Shown: positions 1-10,168, counted from the stretch's first letter. The stretch: DNA of 64,000 bases from Cyclobacteriaceae bacterium YHN15 (GCA_003797895.1 RKQB01000008.1:94797-158796), one strand, 5' to 3'. Made by a program: numbers and translations. Notes: generated by a model from the sequence alone, not told the origin.

Positions 1-1
1 G

Positions 2-439
2 GAACAAAGTATAAAGGATATTTTTTCGGAAAAAGAACTAGAAAGTGCGATAAAGCTGGAAGTTTACCAGACGAAATCTATCGTATTGTGGAATGATGGT
101 GGGAGTTTCTCTCTCCAAGAATTACCAATGCAAGCCCAGCTATCCCCTGTATATGCAATTTATGCAGAGGACTTAGATGATGATGGTAATATAGAAATGG
201 TTTTAGGAGGTAATCAATTTAAAGCTAAACCACAAACTGGCATTTATAGTGCAAATACTGGTATAGTTTTAAAATTAAAGAATAATCGGGATTTTGAGGT
301 AATGGAAATTTTCAAAACCGGACTTTATGAGAGGGGTCAGGTCAGGGATATCAAAGAAATTATTATTCGAGGGGAAAGATATGTATTGTTTGCAATCAAT
401 GATGAAATTTTAAAAATTTATAAAATCAATCAAAAATGA
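2..439 (+). CDS. VCBS/FG-GAP repeat lipoprotein, C-terminal fragment (5' end outside window)
   Basis: The frame is open from the first bases of the window to a TGA at 437-439, so this is the tail of a longer gene whose start lies upstream. Its last ~140 residues match the C-terminal ends of the two complete VCBS proteins that follow: an acidic helical stretch, then a conserved QAQLSP motif, an Asp-rich DLDDDGN calcium-loop-like motif, a GGN motif and a final strand segment (RGQVRDI). By family this should be a ~1100-residue surface lipoprotein with FG-GAP/VCBS propeller repeats and an ASPIC/UnbV domain. The stop overlaps the next start codon (ATGA at 436-439), which suggests translational coupling. 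The internal ATG at 86 is not the start, because homology to the paralogues continues upstream of it. Confidence 0.85.
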   Translation, partial: EQSIKDIFSEKELESAIKLEVYQTKSIVLWNDGGSFSLQELPMQAQLSPVYAIYAEDLDDDGNIEMVLGGNQFKAKPQTGIYSANTGIVLKLKNNRDFEVMEIFKTGLYERGQVRDIKEIIIRGERYVLFAINDEILKIYKINQK

Positions 440-1017
440 CTAGAAACGGAAAATGGTTTATTTACTTTGGATTATTTTTTGGGTTAATTACTATTTCTTC
501 ATGTTCAGAAAAAATCAAATATGAAGATTTAGTGTCGAATGAATTGGCTAAAGAGATTCGATACGATAGTTTGATTTATGGAATTCATTTTGGGATGACC
601 AGTGAAGAGTTCGCTGATTATTGCGCTGAGATGAACAGGAAAAAGATATTTATGCCTAATCAAAATGGATCAGCCGTAAGTTTGGAGATTCAAAATGGTT
701 TTAATTTACCAGTAAACCTTGAATTTTTTCCTCGATTTGAGAACGGAAGAGAAATCATAAAATTAGAAGCAATATTAAATTACAGAGATTTTTCCTACTA
801 TAATAAAAATTATTCAATTGAAAATCTGATTTTAGAAACAAAAAAGAATTTTGAGAAGGGATATGGAGGCAATAAATTTTTTGGAATGCCTCATGAGAAT
901 AATTTATTGAAATACCAATACATCAAAATCGATGGAAATCGAAGAATAATTTTAAGTCCAAATTTTGACGGCCAAAAACTGAATATTGAATTCGAAGATT
1001 TAAAACCTGCCAATTAA
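436..1017 (+). CDS. small lipoprotein of unknown function
   Basis: 193 residues. It begins with a short charged n-region, a hydrophobic stretch and a lipobox-like TISSC ending at about residue 23, so it should be exported and lipidated. The rest is mixed alpha/beta, rich in Lys, Asn and aromatic residues, with no motif I recognise. It overlaps the preceding VCBS gene by 4 bp (ATGA) and lies 11 bp before the next VCBS gene, so it is very probably co-transcribed and coupled to those surface proteins. I cannot assign a function. A partner or assembly role for the VCBS lipoproteins is inferred from position only. Confidence 0.8.
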   Translation: MTRNGKWFIYFGLFFGLITISSCSEKIKYEDLVSNELAKEIRYDSLIYGIHFGMTSEEFADYCAEMNRKKIFMPNQNGSAVSLEIQNGFNLPVNLEFFPRFENGREIIKLEAILNYRDFSYYNKNYSIENLILETKKNFEKGYGGNKFFGMPHENNLLKYQYIKIDGNRRIILSPNFDGQKLNIEFEDLKPAN

Positions 1018-1028
1018 ATAAATAATTA

Positions 1029-4000
1029 ATGAGGGCTATTAATAAAGGGGCTTATAAAAAAATGATATTTTGGATGATATCTTGTGCCTTTTTTTCTTGT
1101 GATGATCATAAAGAAAAAAAATATGGATCTCTATTCAAGGAATTAAATTCTGATCAAACAAATATCAATTTTCAAAATACCCTGACATCCACAAATGAAT
1201 TCAATATATATAAATACCGTAATTTTTATAATGGCGGAGGAGTAGGATTAGGAGATATTAATAATGACGGACTTTTGGATATCTATCTTGTAGCGAATAT
1301 GGGACCTAATAAGCTTTATCTCAACAAAGGCGATTTTGTCTTTGAAGATATCACTGAAAGCGCAGGTGTCGAAGGGAAACAGGAATGGTCTACTGGTGTT
1401 TCAATGGTTGATATTAATGGAGATGGATGGTTGGATATATATGTTTGTAACTCTGGCGATGTTGATGGTAATAATAGGAAGAATGAATTTTTTATAAATA
1501 ATGGAAATGGAACATTTACTGATATGGCCGAAGAAATGGGGCTTGCAGATAATGGATATTCTACGCACGCTGTATTTTTTGATTATGACAAGGATGGTGA
1601 TCTGGATATGTATCAATTGAACAATTCTTTTAAATCAATCGGGAGCTTTAACCTTAAACAAAATGAACGTGATATAAGAGATTCATTAGGGGGGGATAAA
1701 CTTTACCGCAACAACAATGGAATTTTTGTAGATGTTAGTAAAGAGGCCGGGATATATGGAAGTGTAATTGGATTTGGTCTGGGTGTGTCGGTAAGTGATT
1801 TGGATAAAGATGGATGGCAAGACTTGTATATCTCAAATGATTTTTTTGAAAGGGATTATATATATATGAACAATGGAGATGGAACCTTCAGAGAAGTATT
1901 AGAACAACAAATGCGCTCAATCAGCGTAGCTTCGATGGGGTCTGATATTGCCGACCTTAATGGAGATGGTTATCCAGAGATATTTGTTACTGAAATGCTT
2001 CCACAGGGTGATGAAAGATTCAAAACTACCATGACTTTTGAAAGTTGGGATAAATACATATTTAATCTTGAAAATGATTATTACCATCAATTTACAAGAA
2101 ATATGCTTCACAGACATAATGGTATTAGCTCTGTTAAAGGTGTCACTTTTAGTGAGATAGGAAGATTGTCGGGAGTTGAAGCAACTGATTGGAGCTGGAG
2201 TGCTTTAATTGCAGATTTGGATAATGATGGCTATAAAGATTTATATATTACTAATGGGATTGCTCAGGATATCCTTAATCAGGACTATCTTAGTTATGTA
2301 GCCAATGAAGAGGTGGCCCGCATGGTTATTAGTGAAAAAGGAGTGGATTTTAAACAACTTATAGATATAATTCCAGTAACCAGAATACCTAATTATGCTT
2401 ATTCCGGTTCATCCAATTTATTGTTTTTAGATAAGACCCAGGAATGGGGTTTAGGTACCCCAAGTCATTCCAATGGCTCAGCTTATGGTGATCTTAACAA
2501 TGATGGTTATCTGGATCTTGTGGTAAACAATGTGAATATGCCTGTTTTTATTTACCAAAATCAAGGTGGTTCGCTCCATATGGAAAATAATTACCTTAAA
2601 ATTGTCCTTGAAGGGGAGAAAGTAAACAAAGCAGCCATAGGGACTAAGGTAACTTTAATAAGTGGGGACAGGGTTTTTTACTTAGAGCAATCGCCCAATC
2701 GTGGGTTTCAATCATCAGTTGACAACAGGCTCAATTTTGGACTGGGAAATATAAATATTCTTGACAGTATTATTGTGGATTGGTATTATGGTAAACAAAC
2801 CATTATGACCGATGTTGAGGTGAACCAAACGTTAGTGCTGAGAGAACTTGAAGCAAAAGGAATACAAAAAAAAGTTAATGCGAATGTCCGTCCCTCAAAA
2901 GAAATATTCAAGGAAGTTTCCCAAATTTCAGGAATTGAATTTATCCATAAAGAAAATGAATTTTCTGATTTTAACCGGGACCGCTTAATATATCATATGA
3001 AATCAACGGAAGGACCAAAAATAGCCATTGCAGATGTAAATGGTGATGGATCAGATGACTTCTATGTTGGTGGAGCTAAAGATTCACCTGGAAAACTTTT
3101 CATACAAAATAAGGATGGATCATTTAAAAGTACCAATGAGGCCATTTTTGAAATGGATAAAGGAAGTGAGGATTTACAATCTATATTTTTTGATGTAGAT
3201 ATGGATGGTGATCTCGATTTATATGTAACCAGTGGGGGAAGTGAATTTTCATCTGTTTCCATGGCATTGATTGACCGTCTTTATTTGAACGATGGCAAAG
3301 GGAATTATATCAAATCATCTCAAATGCTACCCACAGGTTCTCCTGAAAGTTCTTCAACAATAATAGCCAACGATTTTGATGGAGACGGTGACATGGATCT
3401 TTTTGTTGGTATCCGGCTTAAAGCAGGAGCAATAGGAATTCCTCAAAACGGGTATTTATTAGAAAATGACGGTAAGGGGAATTTTAAAAATGTGACCTCG
3501 GAAATTGCTCCAGAACTTTTAAATATAGGAATGATTTCGGATGCTGTTTGGGCTGATTATGATGGAGATGGAGATGATGATTTGATGATTGTTGGAGAGT
3601 GGATGTCTATTCGATTGTTTAATAATGATAATGGTATTTTTAAAGAAGTTACTTCGCAAATAGGCATTAATAATACCTTTGGATGGTGGAACACCATTCA
3701 AGCTAAGGACTTGAATGGTGATGGCCATGTCGATTATGTCTTGGGAAATCATGGATTGAACTCCCGGTTTAGGACAAGTAAAGAAAAGCCAATAACCTGT
3801 TATATTAATGATTTTGATCAGAATGGTTCAATTGAACAGATTCTGAGCAGTTATATTGGAGAAAAATCTTATCCAATGTCACTAAGGCACGATTTGGTGT
3901 CACAACTTCCCCATCTTAAGAAAAAATATCTGAAATACGAGGATTACCAAGGTCAGACTATTAATGATGTCTTTACAAAAGAAGAACTTGAAGTAAGCAT

Positions 4001-4382
4001 CAAACAGAAAGTAACAATGCTTGAAAGTGTCATTCTTTGGAACAACGGTAACGGTACACTTAAAGTTGAAATTCTACCATTGGAAGCACAGTTATCTCCT
4101 ATTTTTGCTATTCTTTTGGAAGATATTGATAATGATGGAATAGTGGATATCCTTTTAGGAGGTAATTTGCATAGTGTAAAACCGGAAGTAGGAAGGTATG
4201 ATGCAAGTTACGGTGTTTTCATGAAAGGCCTTGGTAAAGGTAAATTTGATGTCATTCCAACAAAGGATAGCGGACTTCTTTTAGAAGGAGAGGTTAGAGA
4301 TTTTGGATGGATTCACGCCAATGGAAAAAACATTTTGATGGTAGTTAGGAACAATGCTCCCATGCAGTATTTTGAATTTTAA
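1029..4382 (+). CDS. VCBS/FG-GAP repeat lipoprotein with ASPIC/UnbV domain
   Basis: 1117 residues, predicted outer-membrane or surface lipoprotein. A lipobox (AFFSC) sits near residue 24. Two starts are possible: ATG 1029, giving a Lys-containing n-region, or ATG 1062, preceded by an AAAGGGG stretch; the first gives a more normal lipoprotein signal. About a dozen repeats with D-x-N/D-x-DG calcium-loop motifs (for example DINNDG, DKDGD, DFDGDGD) form FG-GAP/VCBS propeller blades in two halves. They are separated by an ASPIC/UnbV domain at about residues 520-605 (GxGN.....DSIIVDW). Proteins of this family accompany glycan-uptake loci in Bacteroidota, but no enzymatic activity is established. 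It is the second of three tandem paralogues and lies 10 bp before the third. Confidence 0.9.
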   Translation: MRAINKGAYKKMIFWMISCAFFSCDDHKEKKYGSLFKELNSDQTNINFQNTLTSTNEFNIYKYRNFYNGGGVGLGDINNDGLLDIYLVANMGPNKLYLNKGDFVFEDITESAGVEGKQEWSTGVSMVDINGDGWLDIYVCNSGDVDGNNRKNEFFINNGNGTFTDMAEEMGLADNGYSTHAVFFDYDKDGDLDMYQLNNSFKSIGSFNLKQNERDIRDSLGGDKLYRNNNGIFVDVSKEAGIYGSVIGFGLGVSVSDLDKDGWQDLYISNDFFERDYIYMNNGDGTFREVLEQQMRSISVASMGSDIADLNGDGYPEIFVTEMLPQGDERFKTTMTFESWDKYIFNLENDYYHQFTRNMLHRHNGISSVKGVTFSEIGRLSGVEATDWSWSALIADLDNDGYKDLYITNGIAQDILNQDYLSYVANEEVARMVISEKGVDFKQLIDIIPVTRIPNYAYSGSSNLLFLDKTQEWGLGTPSHSNGSAYGDLNNDGYLDLVVNNVNMPVFIYQNQGGSLHMENNYLKIVLEGEKVNKAAIGTKVTLISGDRVFYLEQSPNRGFQSSVDNRLNFGLGNINILDSIIVDWYYGKQTIMTDVEVNQTLVLRELEAKGIQKKVNANVRPSKEIFKEVSQISGIEFIHKENEFSDFNRDRLIYHMKSTEGPKIAIADVNGDGSDDFYVGGAKDSPGKLFIQNKDGSFKSTNEAIFEMDKGSEDLQSIFFDVDMDGDLDLYVTSGGSEFSSVSMALIDRLYLNDGKGNYIKSSQMLPTGSPESSSTIIANDFDGDGDMDLFVGIRLKAGAIGIPQNGYLLENDGKGNFKNVTSEIAPELLNIGMISDAVWADYDGDGDDDLMIVGEWMSIRLFNNDNGIFKEVTSQIGINNTFGWWNTIQAKDLNGDGHVDYVLGNHGLNSRFRTSKEKPITCYINDFDQNGSIEQILSSYIGEKSYPMSLRHDLVSQLPHLKKKYLKYEDYQGQTINDVFTKEELEVSIKQKVTMLESVILWNNGNGTLKVEILPLEAQLSPIFAILLEDIDNDGIVDILLGGNLHSVKPEVGRYDASYGVFMKGLGKGKFDVIPTKDSGLLLEGEVRDFGWIHANGKNILMVVRNNAPMQYFEF

Positions 4383-4392
4383 TGGTATTTAA

Positions 4393-7300
4393 ATGATGAG
4401 AAGAACCTATTTAAAAAGCAAAATATTTATTCTTAGCTGGATATTGCTCTTCTGTTTTTCTTGTAGTGACCATAATAATGATACTTTGTTCCATAATTTG
4501 TCTCCCAAAGAGACAGGGATTTTCTTTAGTAATGATATTGTAGAAACAGAGGATTTTAATATTCTCGAATATATATACATGTACAATGGTGGTGGAGTAG
4601 CTATTGGGGATATCAATAATGATGGTTTGCCGGATATTTTTTTTACTGCCAACCAAAATGAGAATCGCTTATATCTTAATAAAGGTAATTTGAAATTTGA
4701 AGACATTACCGGACATTCCGGGGTAGGGGGTGAAACCGGAGATAAGAATTGGACAACAGGGACAACTATGGTAGATATCAATAATGATGGTTGGATGGAT
4801 ATCTATGTTTGTCAGGTGTATGGATATAAAGGATTAACTGGTGGAAATAAATTATATATCAATAACCAGGATGGAACCTTTACTGAAAAAGCTAAAGAAT
4901 ATGGACTGGATGCAAAAAGCTATGCTCAGCAAGCTGCATTTTTTGATTATGACAAAGATGGTGACTTGGATATGTTCTTGCTAAACCATGCAGTACATAC
5001 GCCTGAATCTTATAAAAGTGGTGCTTTAAGGTCGCAAAGAAACCAATTTTCGGGAGATAGGTTGTACAGAAATGATGGAGGTAAATTCATAGACGTTAGT
5101 GAAGAGGCAGGGATCTTTGGTGGAGCTATGGGTTATGGATTGGCTTTAGGCATAGCCGATATCAACAATGATGGTTATCCAGATATATATGTCTCAAATG
5201 ATTTTCATGAAAATGATTACCTCTACTATAATCAAGGAGATGGGACGTTTAAAGAAGATATTGTTTCCTCTATGGGACATACTTCTACTTTTTCAATGGG
5301 CAATGATATTGGAGATATAAATAATGATGGCTGGCATGATGTGATAACTTTGGACATGAAGCCTTCTGAAGAAAAAATTTTTAAAACTTTAGTAACCGTT
5401 GATCCTTATGATGTTTACCAACTAAAAATTGGTTTGGGATACCACCACCAATATCCAAGGAATATGTTGCAGCTCAATCAGGGCAATTTGTTTAAAGATA
5501 TTTCAAGCTTTATTGAAGTTGGTGAATACTATGGAATATCCAGTACCGATTGGAGTTGGGGGGCATTATTTGCTGATTTCGACATGGATGGCCATAAAGA
5601 CCTTTTCATTACAAACGGAATTCCTCACAGACCCAATGATTTGGATTTCATAAAATACACTTCAAACGAAAAGCAAAAACAAAATGGGTTCAGCAATTTA
5701 GACATGATATCTTCAATTCCGGAAGGAAAGGTTACTAATGTGGCGTATAAGAATACAGGGTTTAAATTTGAAGATAAATCCAAAGAATGGGGATTAGATT
5801 TATTTGGCGTTTCAAACGGGGTGGCTTATGCGGACCTGGATAATGATGGGGATTTGGATTTGGTTATTAATAACTTGAATGGAATAGCTTCAATATATGA
5901 AAATACCCTGTCTGAAAAACAGCAGCATAACTTCCTAAAAATCAAATTTAATGGCCCTGAAAAAAATATCAAAGGAATTGGTGCTAAAGTAATTTTAGAA
6001 GATTCTGTTATCACCCAAATGCAAGAATTGAATCCTACTAAAGGATGGCTCTCTTCAATGGACCATAATTTGCTTTTTGGGTTAGGAGAAATTAAAAATG
6101 TAAACAAACTAACCGTTATATGGCCTGATGGGAGGTTACAGCAATTAAACAATATATTTTCTAATCAAACCATTACCTTGGATTATAATGAATCGGAAAT
6201 ACCTGAATTAGACACCCTAACAGATCCCAAATCGAGATTATTCAAGGAAGTCAGTCACATTAGCGGCATTGTTTTTCGTCATGAAGAAAATGCTTTCAAT
6301 GATTTTGATTATGAAAAGCTTATTCCTAGAATGATTTCCAGGGAGGGGCCAAAAATTGCGGTTGGCGATGTAAACAATGATGGGCTTGATGATTTTTATA
6401 TTGGTGGTGCAAAGAACCAGGAAGGTCATTTATACCTACAATTAAAAGATCAGGATAAGTTATTTCAAAGAGTTGAATCCAGTGATTTTTTTAAAGATAG
6501 GGCAAGTGAAGATGTAGGAGCAGTTTTTATTGATGTGGATAATGATGGAGATCTGGATTTATATGTAGTAAGCGGTGGTGGGGAACCTCATCAGGATTTT
6601 ACAATGTCCGATAGGCTATATTTAAATGATGGCATTGGGAATTTCACAAAAACAAACACCCATCCGCAGTTGGGGTTTAATGGTTCTTGTGCGGTAAAAG
6701 CAGATTTTAATAATGATGGCTTTCCAGATCTATTTATTGGAGCACGTTCAATACCTGGATCTTATGGAAGGTATACACAAAGTAGAATACTGCTTGGAGA
6801 TGGAAATGGACAACTTTTTGATGTTACAGCAAGAATTTTTGGAAACGCTATTAATTTAGGAATGGTTACCGATGCAGTATGGTTGCCAGAAAGTTTGGAA
6901 TTAGTAGTAGTAGGAGAATGGATGCCAGTAACAATTCTTGATTTTAAAACTTTACCCCTTGTACAAAAGGAATTAGCTAATACATCAGGATGGTGGAATA
7001 CCATACACGCCTCAGATTTGGATGGTGATGGAGATCTTGATTTATTTTTAGGGAATTTTGGATTGAACTCGAATTTAAATCCCTCTCCTCAATATCCTGT
7101 AAACCTTTATACAAAAGATTTTGATAATAACGGATCCATTGATCCAATATTAAGCTATTATAAGGAAGGAAAAGAATATCCATTTTTTGGTTTAGATGAG
7201 TTAGCTAAGCAATTGGTAGCTGTAAAAAAAGTATTTCCGACATATTTAAGCTATGCAAAAAGTACCTTTGCAGAAGTATTTCCAAAAGAAGAGTTAATTG

Positions 7301-7701
7301 GAGCAGGAAGATCACAAGCGTTTACTTTTTCTTCTATTTACCTTGAAAATGATAATCAGGGTAGGTTTTTCGAAAAAAAAATGCCTAAGGCACTTCAAAT
7401 GTCTCCAATTTATAGCTTTGCCACTGGAGATTTTAATGGGAATGGATATACAGATGTTTTGGCAGGCGGGAATTTTCAAGCTAACCAAATAAACATTGGG
7501 AAATTAGATGCTTCATTTGGCTACTATTTGGAAGGAAATGGTGATTCAGATCTATGCTTAAAAAAGTCAATGGATTCTGGATTTTCCATAAGGGGTGAAA
7601 TTAGGGATATAAAAGTACTTAATCGTCTTGAAGGAAAAAAAATAATTCTTGTCAGCAGAAACGATGATACTATGCTGGTTTTTTTGTTGGAAAAAAAATG
7701 A
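4393..7701 (+). CDS. VCBS/FG-GAP repeat lipoprotein with ASPIC/UnbV domain (third paralogue)
   Basis: 1102 residues with the same architecture as its upstream neighbour. A basic n-region and hydrophobic segment end in FSC (lipidated Cys around residue 24). Many DINNDG/DYDKDGD/DVDNDGD calcium-loop-like repeats follow, then an ASPIC/UnbV domain around residues 512-600, more repeats, and a shared C-terminal module carrying an LQMSPIYSF motif. It probably sits on the cell surface. Its start lies 10 bp after the previous stop, so the block is one operon. The block ends here: a 355-bp gap with a hairpin and a new promoter/operator follows. The substrate is unknown; the glycosidase genes next door suggest polysaccharide binding, which is inference. 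Confidence 0.9.
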   Translation: MMRRTYLKSKIFILSWILLFCFSCSDHNNDTLFHNLSPKETGIFFSNDIVETEDFNILEYIYMYNGGGVAIGDINNDGLPDIFFTANQNENRLYLNKGNLKFEDITGHSGVGGETGDKNWTTGTTMVDINNDGWMDIYVCQVYGYKGLTGGNKLYINNQDGTFTEKAKEYGLDAKSYAQQAAFFDYDKDGDLDMFLLNHAVHTPESYKSGALRSQRNQFSGDRLYRNDGGKFIDVSEEAGIFGGAMGYGLALGIADINNDGYPDIYVSNDFHENDYLYYNQGDGTFKEDIVSSMGHTSTFSMGNDIGDINNDGWHDVITLDMKPSEEKIFKTLVTVDPYDVYQLKIGLGYHHQYPRNMLQLNQGNLFKDISSFIEVGEYYGISSTDWSWGALFADFDMDGHKDLFITNGIPHRPNDLDFIKYTSNEKQKQNGFSNLDMISSIPEGKVTNVAYKNTGFKFEDKSKEWGLDLFGVSNGVAYADLDNDGDLDLVINNLNGIASIYENTLSEKQQHNFLKIKFNGPEKNIKGIGAKVILEDSVITQMQELNPTKGWLSSMDHNLLFGLGEIKNVNKLTVIWPDGRLQQLNNIFSNQTITLDYNESEIPELDTLTDPKSRLFKEVSHISGIVFRHEENAFNDFDYEKLIPRMISREGPKIAVGDVNNDGLDDFYIGGAKNQEGHLYLQLKDQDKLFQRVESSDFFKDRASEDVGAVFIDVDNDGDLDLYVVSGGGEPHQDFTMSDRLYLNDGIGNFTKTNTHPQLGFNGSCAVKADFNNDGFPDLFIGARSIPGSYGRYTQSRILLGDGNGQLFDVTARIFGNAINLGMVTDAVWLPESLELVVVGEWMPVTILDFKTLPLVQKELANTSGWWNTIHASDLDGDGDLDLFLGNFGLNSNLNPSPQYPVNLYTKDFDNNGSIDPILSYYKEGKEYPFFGLDELAKQLVAVKKVFPTYLSYAKSTFAEVFPKEELIGAGRSQAFTFSSIYLENDNQGRFFEKKMPKALQMSPIYSFATGDFNGNGYTDVLAGGNFQANQINIGKLDASFGYYLEGNGDSDLCLKKSMDSGFSIRGEIRDIKVLNRLEGKKIILVSRNDDTMLVFLLEKK

Positions 7702-7744
7702 ATTTGGTAAAATGATTTTAAGTTTCATTGGCTATAGAATAAAG

Positions 7745-7764
7745 TTTGATTATTTCTAATCAAA
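7745..7764 (+). terminator. candidate hairpin terminator after the VCBS operon
   Basis: Inverted repeat TTTGATTA / TAATCAAA with a 4-base TTTC loop, 43 bp after the stop of the third VCBS gene. No clear T-tract follows (an A-rich stretch does), so termination efficiency is uncertain. Confidence 0.4.
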
Positions 7765-7835
7765 TTCAAAAAAAACACATAGTCAGGTATTTTTGGAATT
7801 TTTTTTGAAAAAAAAGTATTTACAGTTTTTTTTTA

Positions 7836-7859
7836 TATATTTAAACAACCGGTTGTTTA
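7836..7859 (+). promoter_or_regulatory. -7-like box plus LacI-type operator upstream of the glycosidase operon
   Basis: TATATTTA at 7836-7843 matches the Bacteroidota -7 consensus TAnnTTTG at 7 of 8 positions, although I see no good -33 TTG at the right distance. It runs into an 18-bp perfect palindrome, taaacaaccggttgttta, at 7842-7859. The central CG and CAACCGGTTG core are what a LacI-family dimer with a hinge-helix Leu would bind. The same core occurs at 15151-15160, before the second operon, with the same offset from its -7 box. Because the site overlaps the presumed transcription start, repression by steric block is the simplest reading. Confidence 0.7.
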
Positions 7860-8056
7860 TGCTTTAATTAAGTATTAACGAAGTAAAAATTAGATATTAT
7901 AATTCAGCAATTGAGTCTCTGTTAATGCGAAAAACAATGAAAAAAAATGCTTTAGGACAATAACCGCATGATATTTTAAGTAAAGTCATTTTCTAAAGAG
8001 TATTTCGTCGATTATATAATTGAATTTCAATGTTATAACTATAATATTAACCAGAT

Positions 8057-10168
8057 ATGAATAATCTCTTTATTTTAGGCCTGCTTATATTTTTTTTGAT
8101 TAACCCATTCGAAAAAAAAACTGTTGGGAACGAAGTTTCCCAAAAGCCAAATTACCTTCAAAATAGGTCTCCTCTTAAAGAAATACCATACCTTAATCTT
8201 CCATTAGGACACATAAAGCCACAAGGATGGCTTTTAATTCAAATGCATAAAATGAAAGAAGGTTTGACAGGCAATCTGGATGAATATTATCCTGAAGTCA
8301 TGGGGATTCGTAATGGTTGGTTGGGGGGAGATGGTGACGGATGGGAAAGAGGCCCGTACTGGATTGATGGTTTATTACCATTGGCATATATCCTGAATGA
8401 TCAAAAATTGAAAGACAAAGTCCAGCCTTGGATAGAATGGACTTTAAACAATCAATTGGAAAATGGTTATTTAGGCCCTATCCCTTTTGCTGTGGAACCT
8501 GAGGAAGAAGAGGGTCTTCAAAAATCCTTGAGGCAGGATTGGTGGCCAAAAATGGTTATGTTAAAGGTTATGCAGCAATATTTCGATGCCACCCAAGATG
8601 AACGGGTAATTACAGCGCTTACAAATTACTTTAAATACCAACTCAAAGAGCTTCCCAATACACCTTTAGATAATTGGACTTTTTGGGCAAATAGAAGAGG
8701 AGGGGATAATCTTCAGGTTGTATATTGGCTTTATAATATTACAGGTGATGATTTTTTGTTAGAACTTGGGCACCTTATTGCAGAACAGACTTTTCCATGG
8801 ACAGATGTTTTTTTAAATGACGAAAACTACAGTCAACCCAAGACTCCCTGGCATTATTTTAAAATCAAAAGATATCCATTTGATAAAAATGAAATCGATG
8901 AATTAACGGTGTCACAACATGGTGGAATTCATTGCGTCAATTTCTCACAAGGCTTAAAGCAGCCCATTATTTATTACCAGCAAAATCCTGATGAAAAATA
9001 TTTGAAAGCGGCTAAAAAAGCTTTGCTAGATATAAAGAAATACCATGGTCAACCGCAGGGCATGTTTGGAGGTGATGAAGGGCTACATGGTAGAAATCCT
9101 GTTCAAGGAGTAGAGTTTTGTTCAATATCGGAATCTATGTTTTCTTTGGAATCAATGCTGTCAATCACCGGCGATATGGAGTACGCCGATCTTTTGGAAA
9201 AAATCACATACAATGCACTGCCAACACAGGCCTCTGATGACTTTACTTCCAGACAATATTTCCAAGCTGCCAATCAGGTATCTCTTACTACAAAGCTAAC
9301 AACTTCTTATCAGACGGTGGAACATGGTGGAACCGATTTTGTTTTCGGCGTTCTTACAGGTTATCCATGCTGTACCGCAAATATGCATCAATCCTGGCCA
9401 AAATTTGTACAGAATTTATGGTATGCCACCCATGATGGTGGGGTAGCAGCACTTTTATATGGTCCAAGTGAGGTAACTCTAAAGGTAGCCAATGGCGCAG
9501 AATTAAGAGTGATTGAAGAAACTGGATTTCCTTTTCGTGATCAGGTGAATTTTCAACTTTATCTTAGCGAAAATGCTACATTTCCATTTCATCTGAGAAT
9601 TCCGGAATGGTCTGATACTTTTGAGATTACTATAAATGGGGAACTATGGAAAGGTGACATAACCAATCAGGTAGCAATTATTTCAAGGGAATGGCGTAGT
9701 GGAGATAAAATAATATTAAAAATGCCCATGGAATTAAAAACTTCACAATGGTTTGATTTTGCCACAACTATCGAAAGAGGGCCTTTGGTATATTCCCTTA
9801 AAATTCGTGATGAGAAGCGTGCCGTAAACAGAAATGATAAATATAAAGATTATGAGGAAGTATATGCTCTGGATGACTGGAACTTTGCATTATATTCTGA
9901 TGACCTAACAGATTTAAATAAATCTATTGAAGTTATTGAAATGCCATGGGACGGATCTTATCCATGGAACCTTGAATCAGCCCCTATTGAACTTAAAATG
10001 AAAGGTGTTAAAATTCCTGAGTGGGTCCTTTCAAATAGTGCACCAATTTTCCCTGCTTGGTGGGGGGAAAGGCCAAAAAAAGATATTGATTTTACAGATA
10101 TTACGCTGGTTCCTTATGGTTGTACGACTCTTAGGATAACTGAATTTCCTGTTTATAACCTTCATTAA
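8057..10168 (+). CDS. GH127-type (DUF1680) beta-L-arabinofuranosidase-like glycosidase
   Basis: 703 residues with an N-terminal hydrophobic export signal (about residues 3-17). The middle is the (alpha/alpha)6 DUF1680 fold (WxERGPYWIDGLLPLAY near residues 98-115) and the C-terminal part is beta-sandwich (LRIPEWSD, RGPLVYSL). GH127 enzymes such as Bifidobacterium HypBA1 use a zinc-bound Cys nucleophile held by a Glu-x-Cys pair and a Cys-Cys pair. Here these are E353/C355 (VEFCS) and C438/C439 (PCCTAN), so the metal-thiolate site appears intact. It is the first gene of an operon with the next two, behind the operator at 7842. Exact specificity (arabinofuranose versus another pentose or rhamnose-type sugar) cannot be read, since DUF1680 also includes GH146 and uncharacterised families. 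Confidence 0.85.
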   Translation: MNNLFILGLLIFFLINPFEKKTVGNEVSQKPNYLQNRSPLKEIPYLNLPLGHIKPQGWLLIQMHKMKEGLTGNLDEYYPEVMGIRNGWLGGDGDGWERGPYWIDGLLPLAYILNDQKLKDKVQPWIEWTLNNQLENGYLGPIPFAVEPEEEEGLQKSLRQDWWPKMVMLKVMQQYFDATQDERVITALTNYFKYQLKELPNTPLDNWTFWANRRGGDNLQVVYWLYNITGDDFLLELGHLIAEQTFPWTDVFLNDENYSQPKTPWHYFKIKRYPFDKNEIDELTVSQHGGIHCVNFSQGLKQPIIYYQQNPDEKYLKAAKKALLDIKKYHGQPQGMFGGDEGLHGRNPVQGVEFCSISESMFSLESMLSITGDMEYADLLEKITYNALPTQASDDFTSRQYFQAANQVSLTTKLTTSYQTVEHGGTDFVFGVLTGYPCCTANMHQSWPKFVQNLWYATHDGGVAALLYGPSEVTLKVANGAELRVIEETGFPFRDQVNFQLYLSENATFPFHLRIPEWSDTFEITINGELWKGDITNQVAIISREWRSGDKIILKMPMELKTSQWFDFATTIERGPLVYSLKIRDEKRAVNRNDKYKDYEEVYALDDWNFALYSDDLTDLNKSIEVIEMPWDGSYPWNLESAPIELKMKGVKIPEWVLSNSAPIFPAWWGERPKKDIDFTDITLVPYGCTTLRITEFPVYNLH

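Larger units (their letters stand above)
7702..8056 (+). other. 355-bp non-coding gap: operon end, then promoter/operator and leader
   Basis: No supported gene. It contains a hairpin just after the VCBS block (7745-7764), a -7-like box with an adjoining perfect palindrome (7836-7859), and an AT-rich ~200-bp leader before the first glycosidase gene. Confidence 0.75.
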
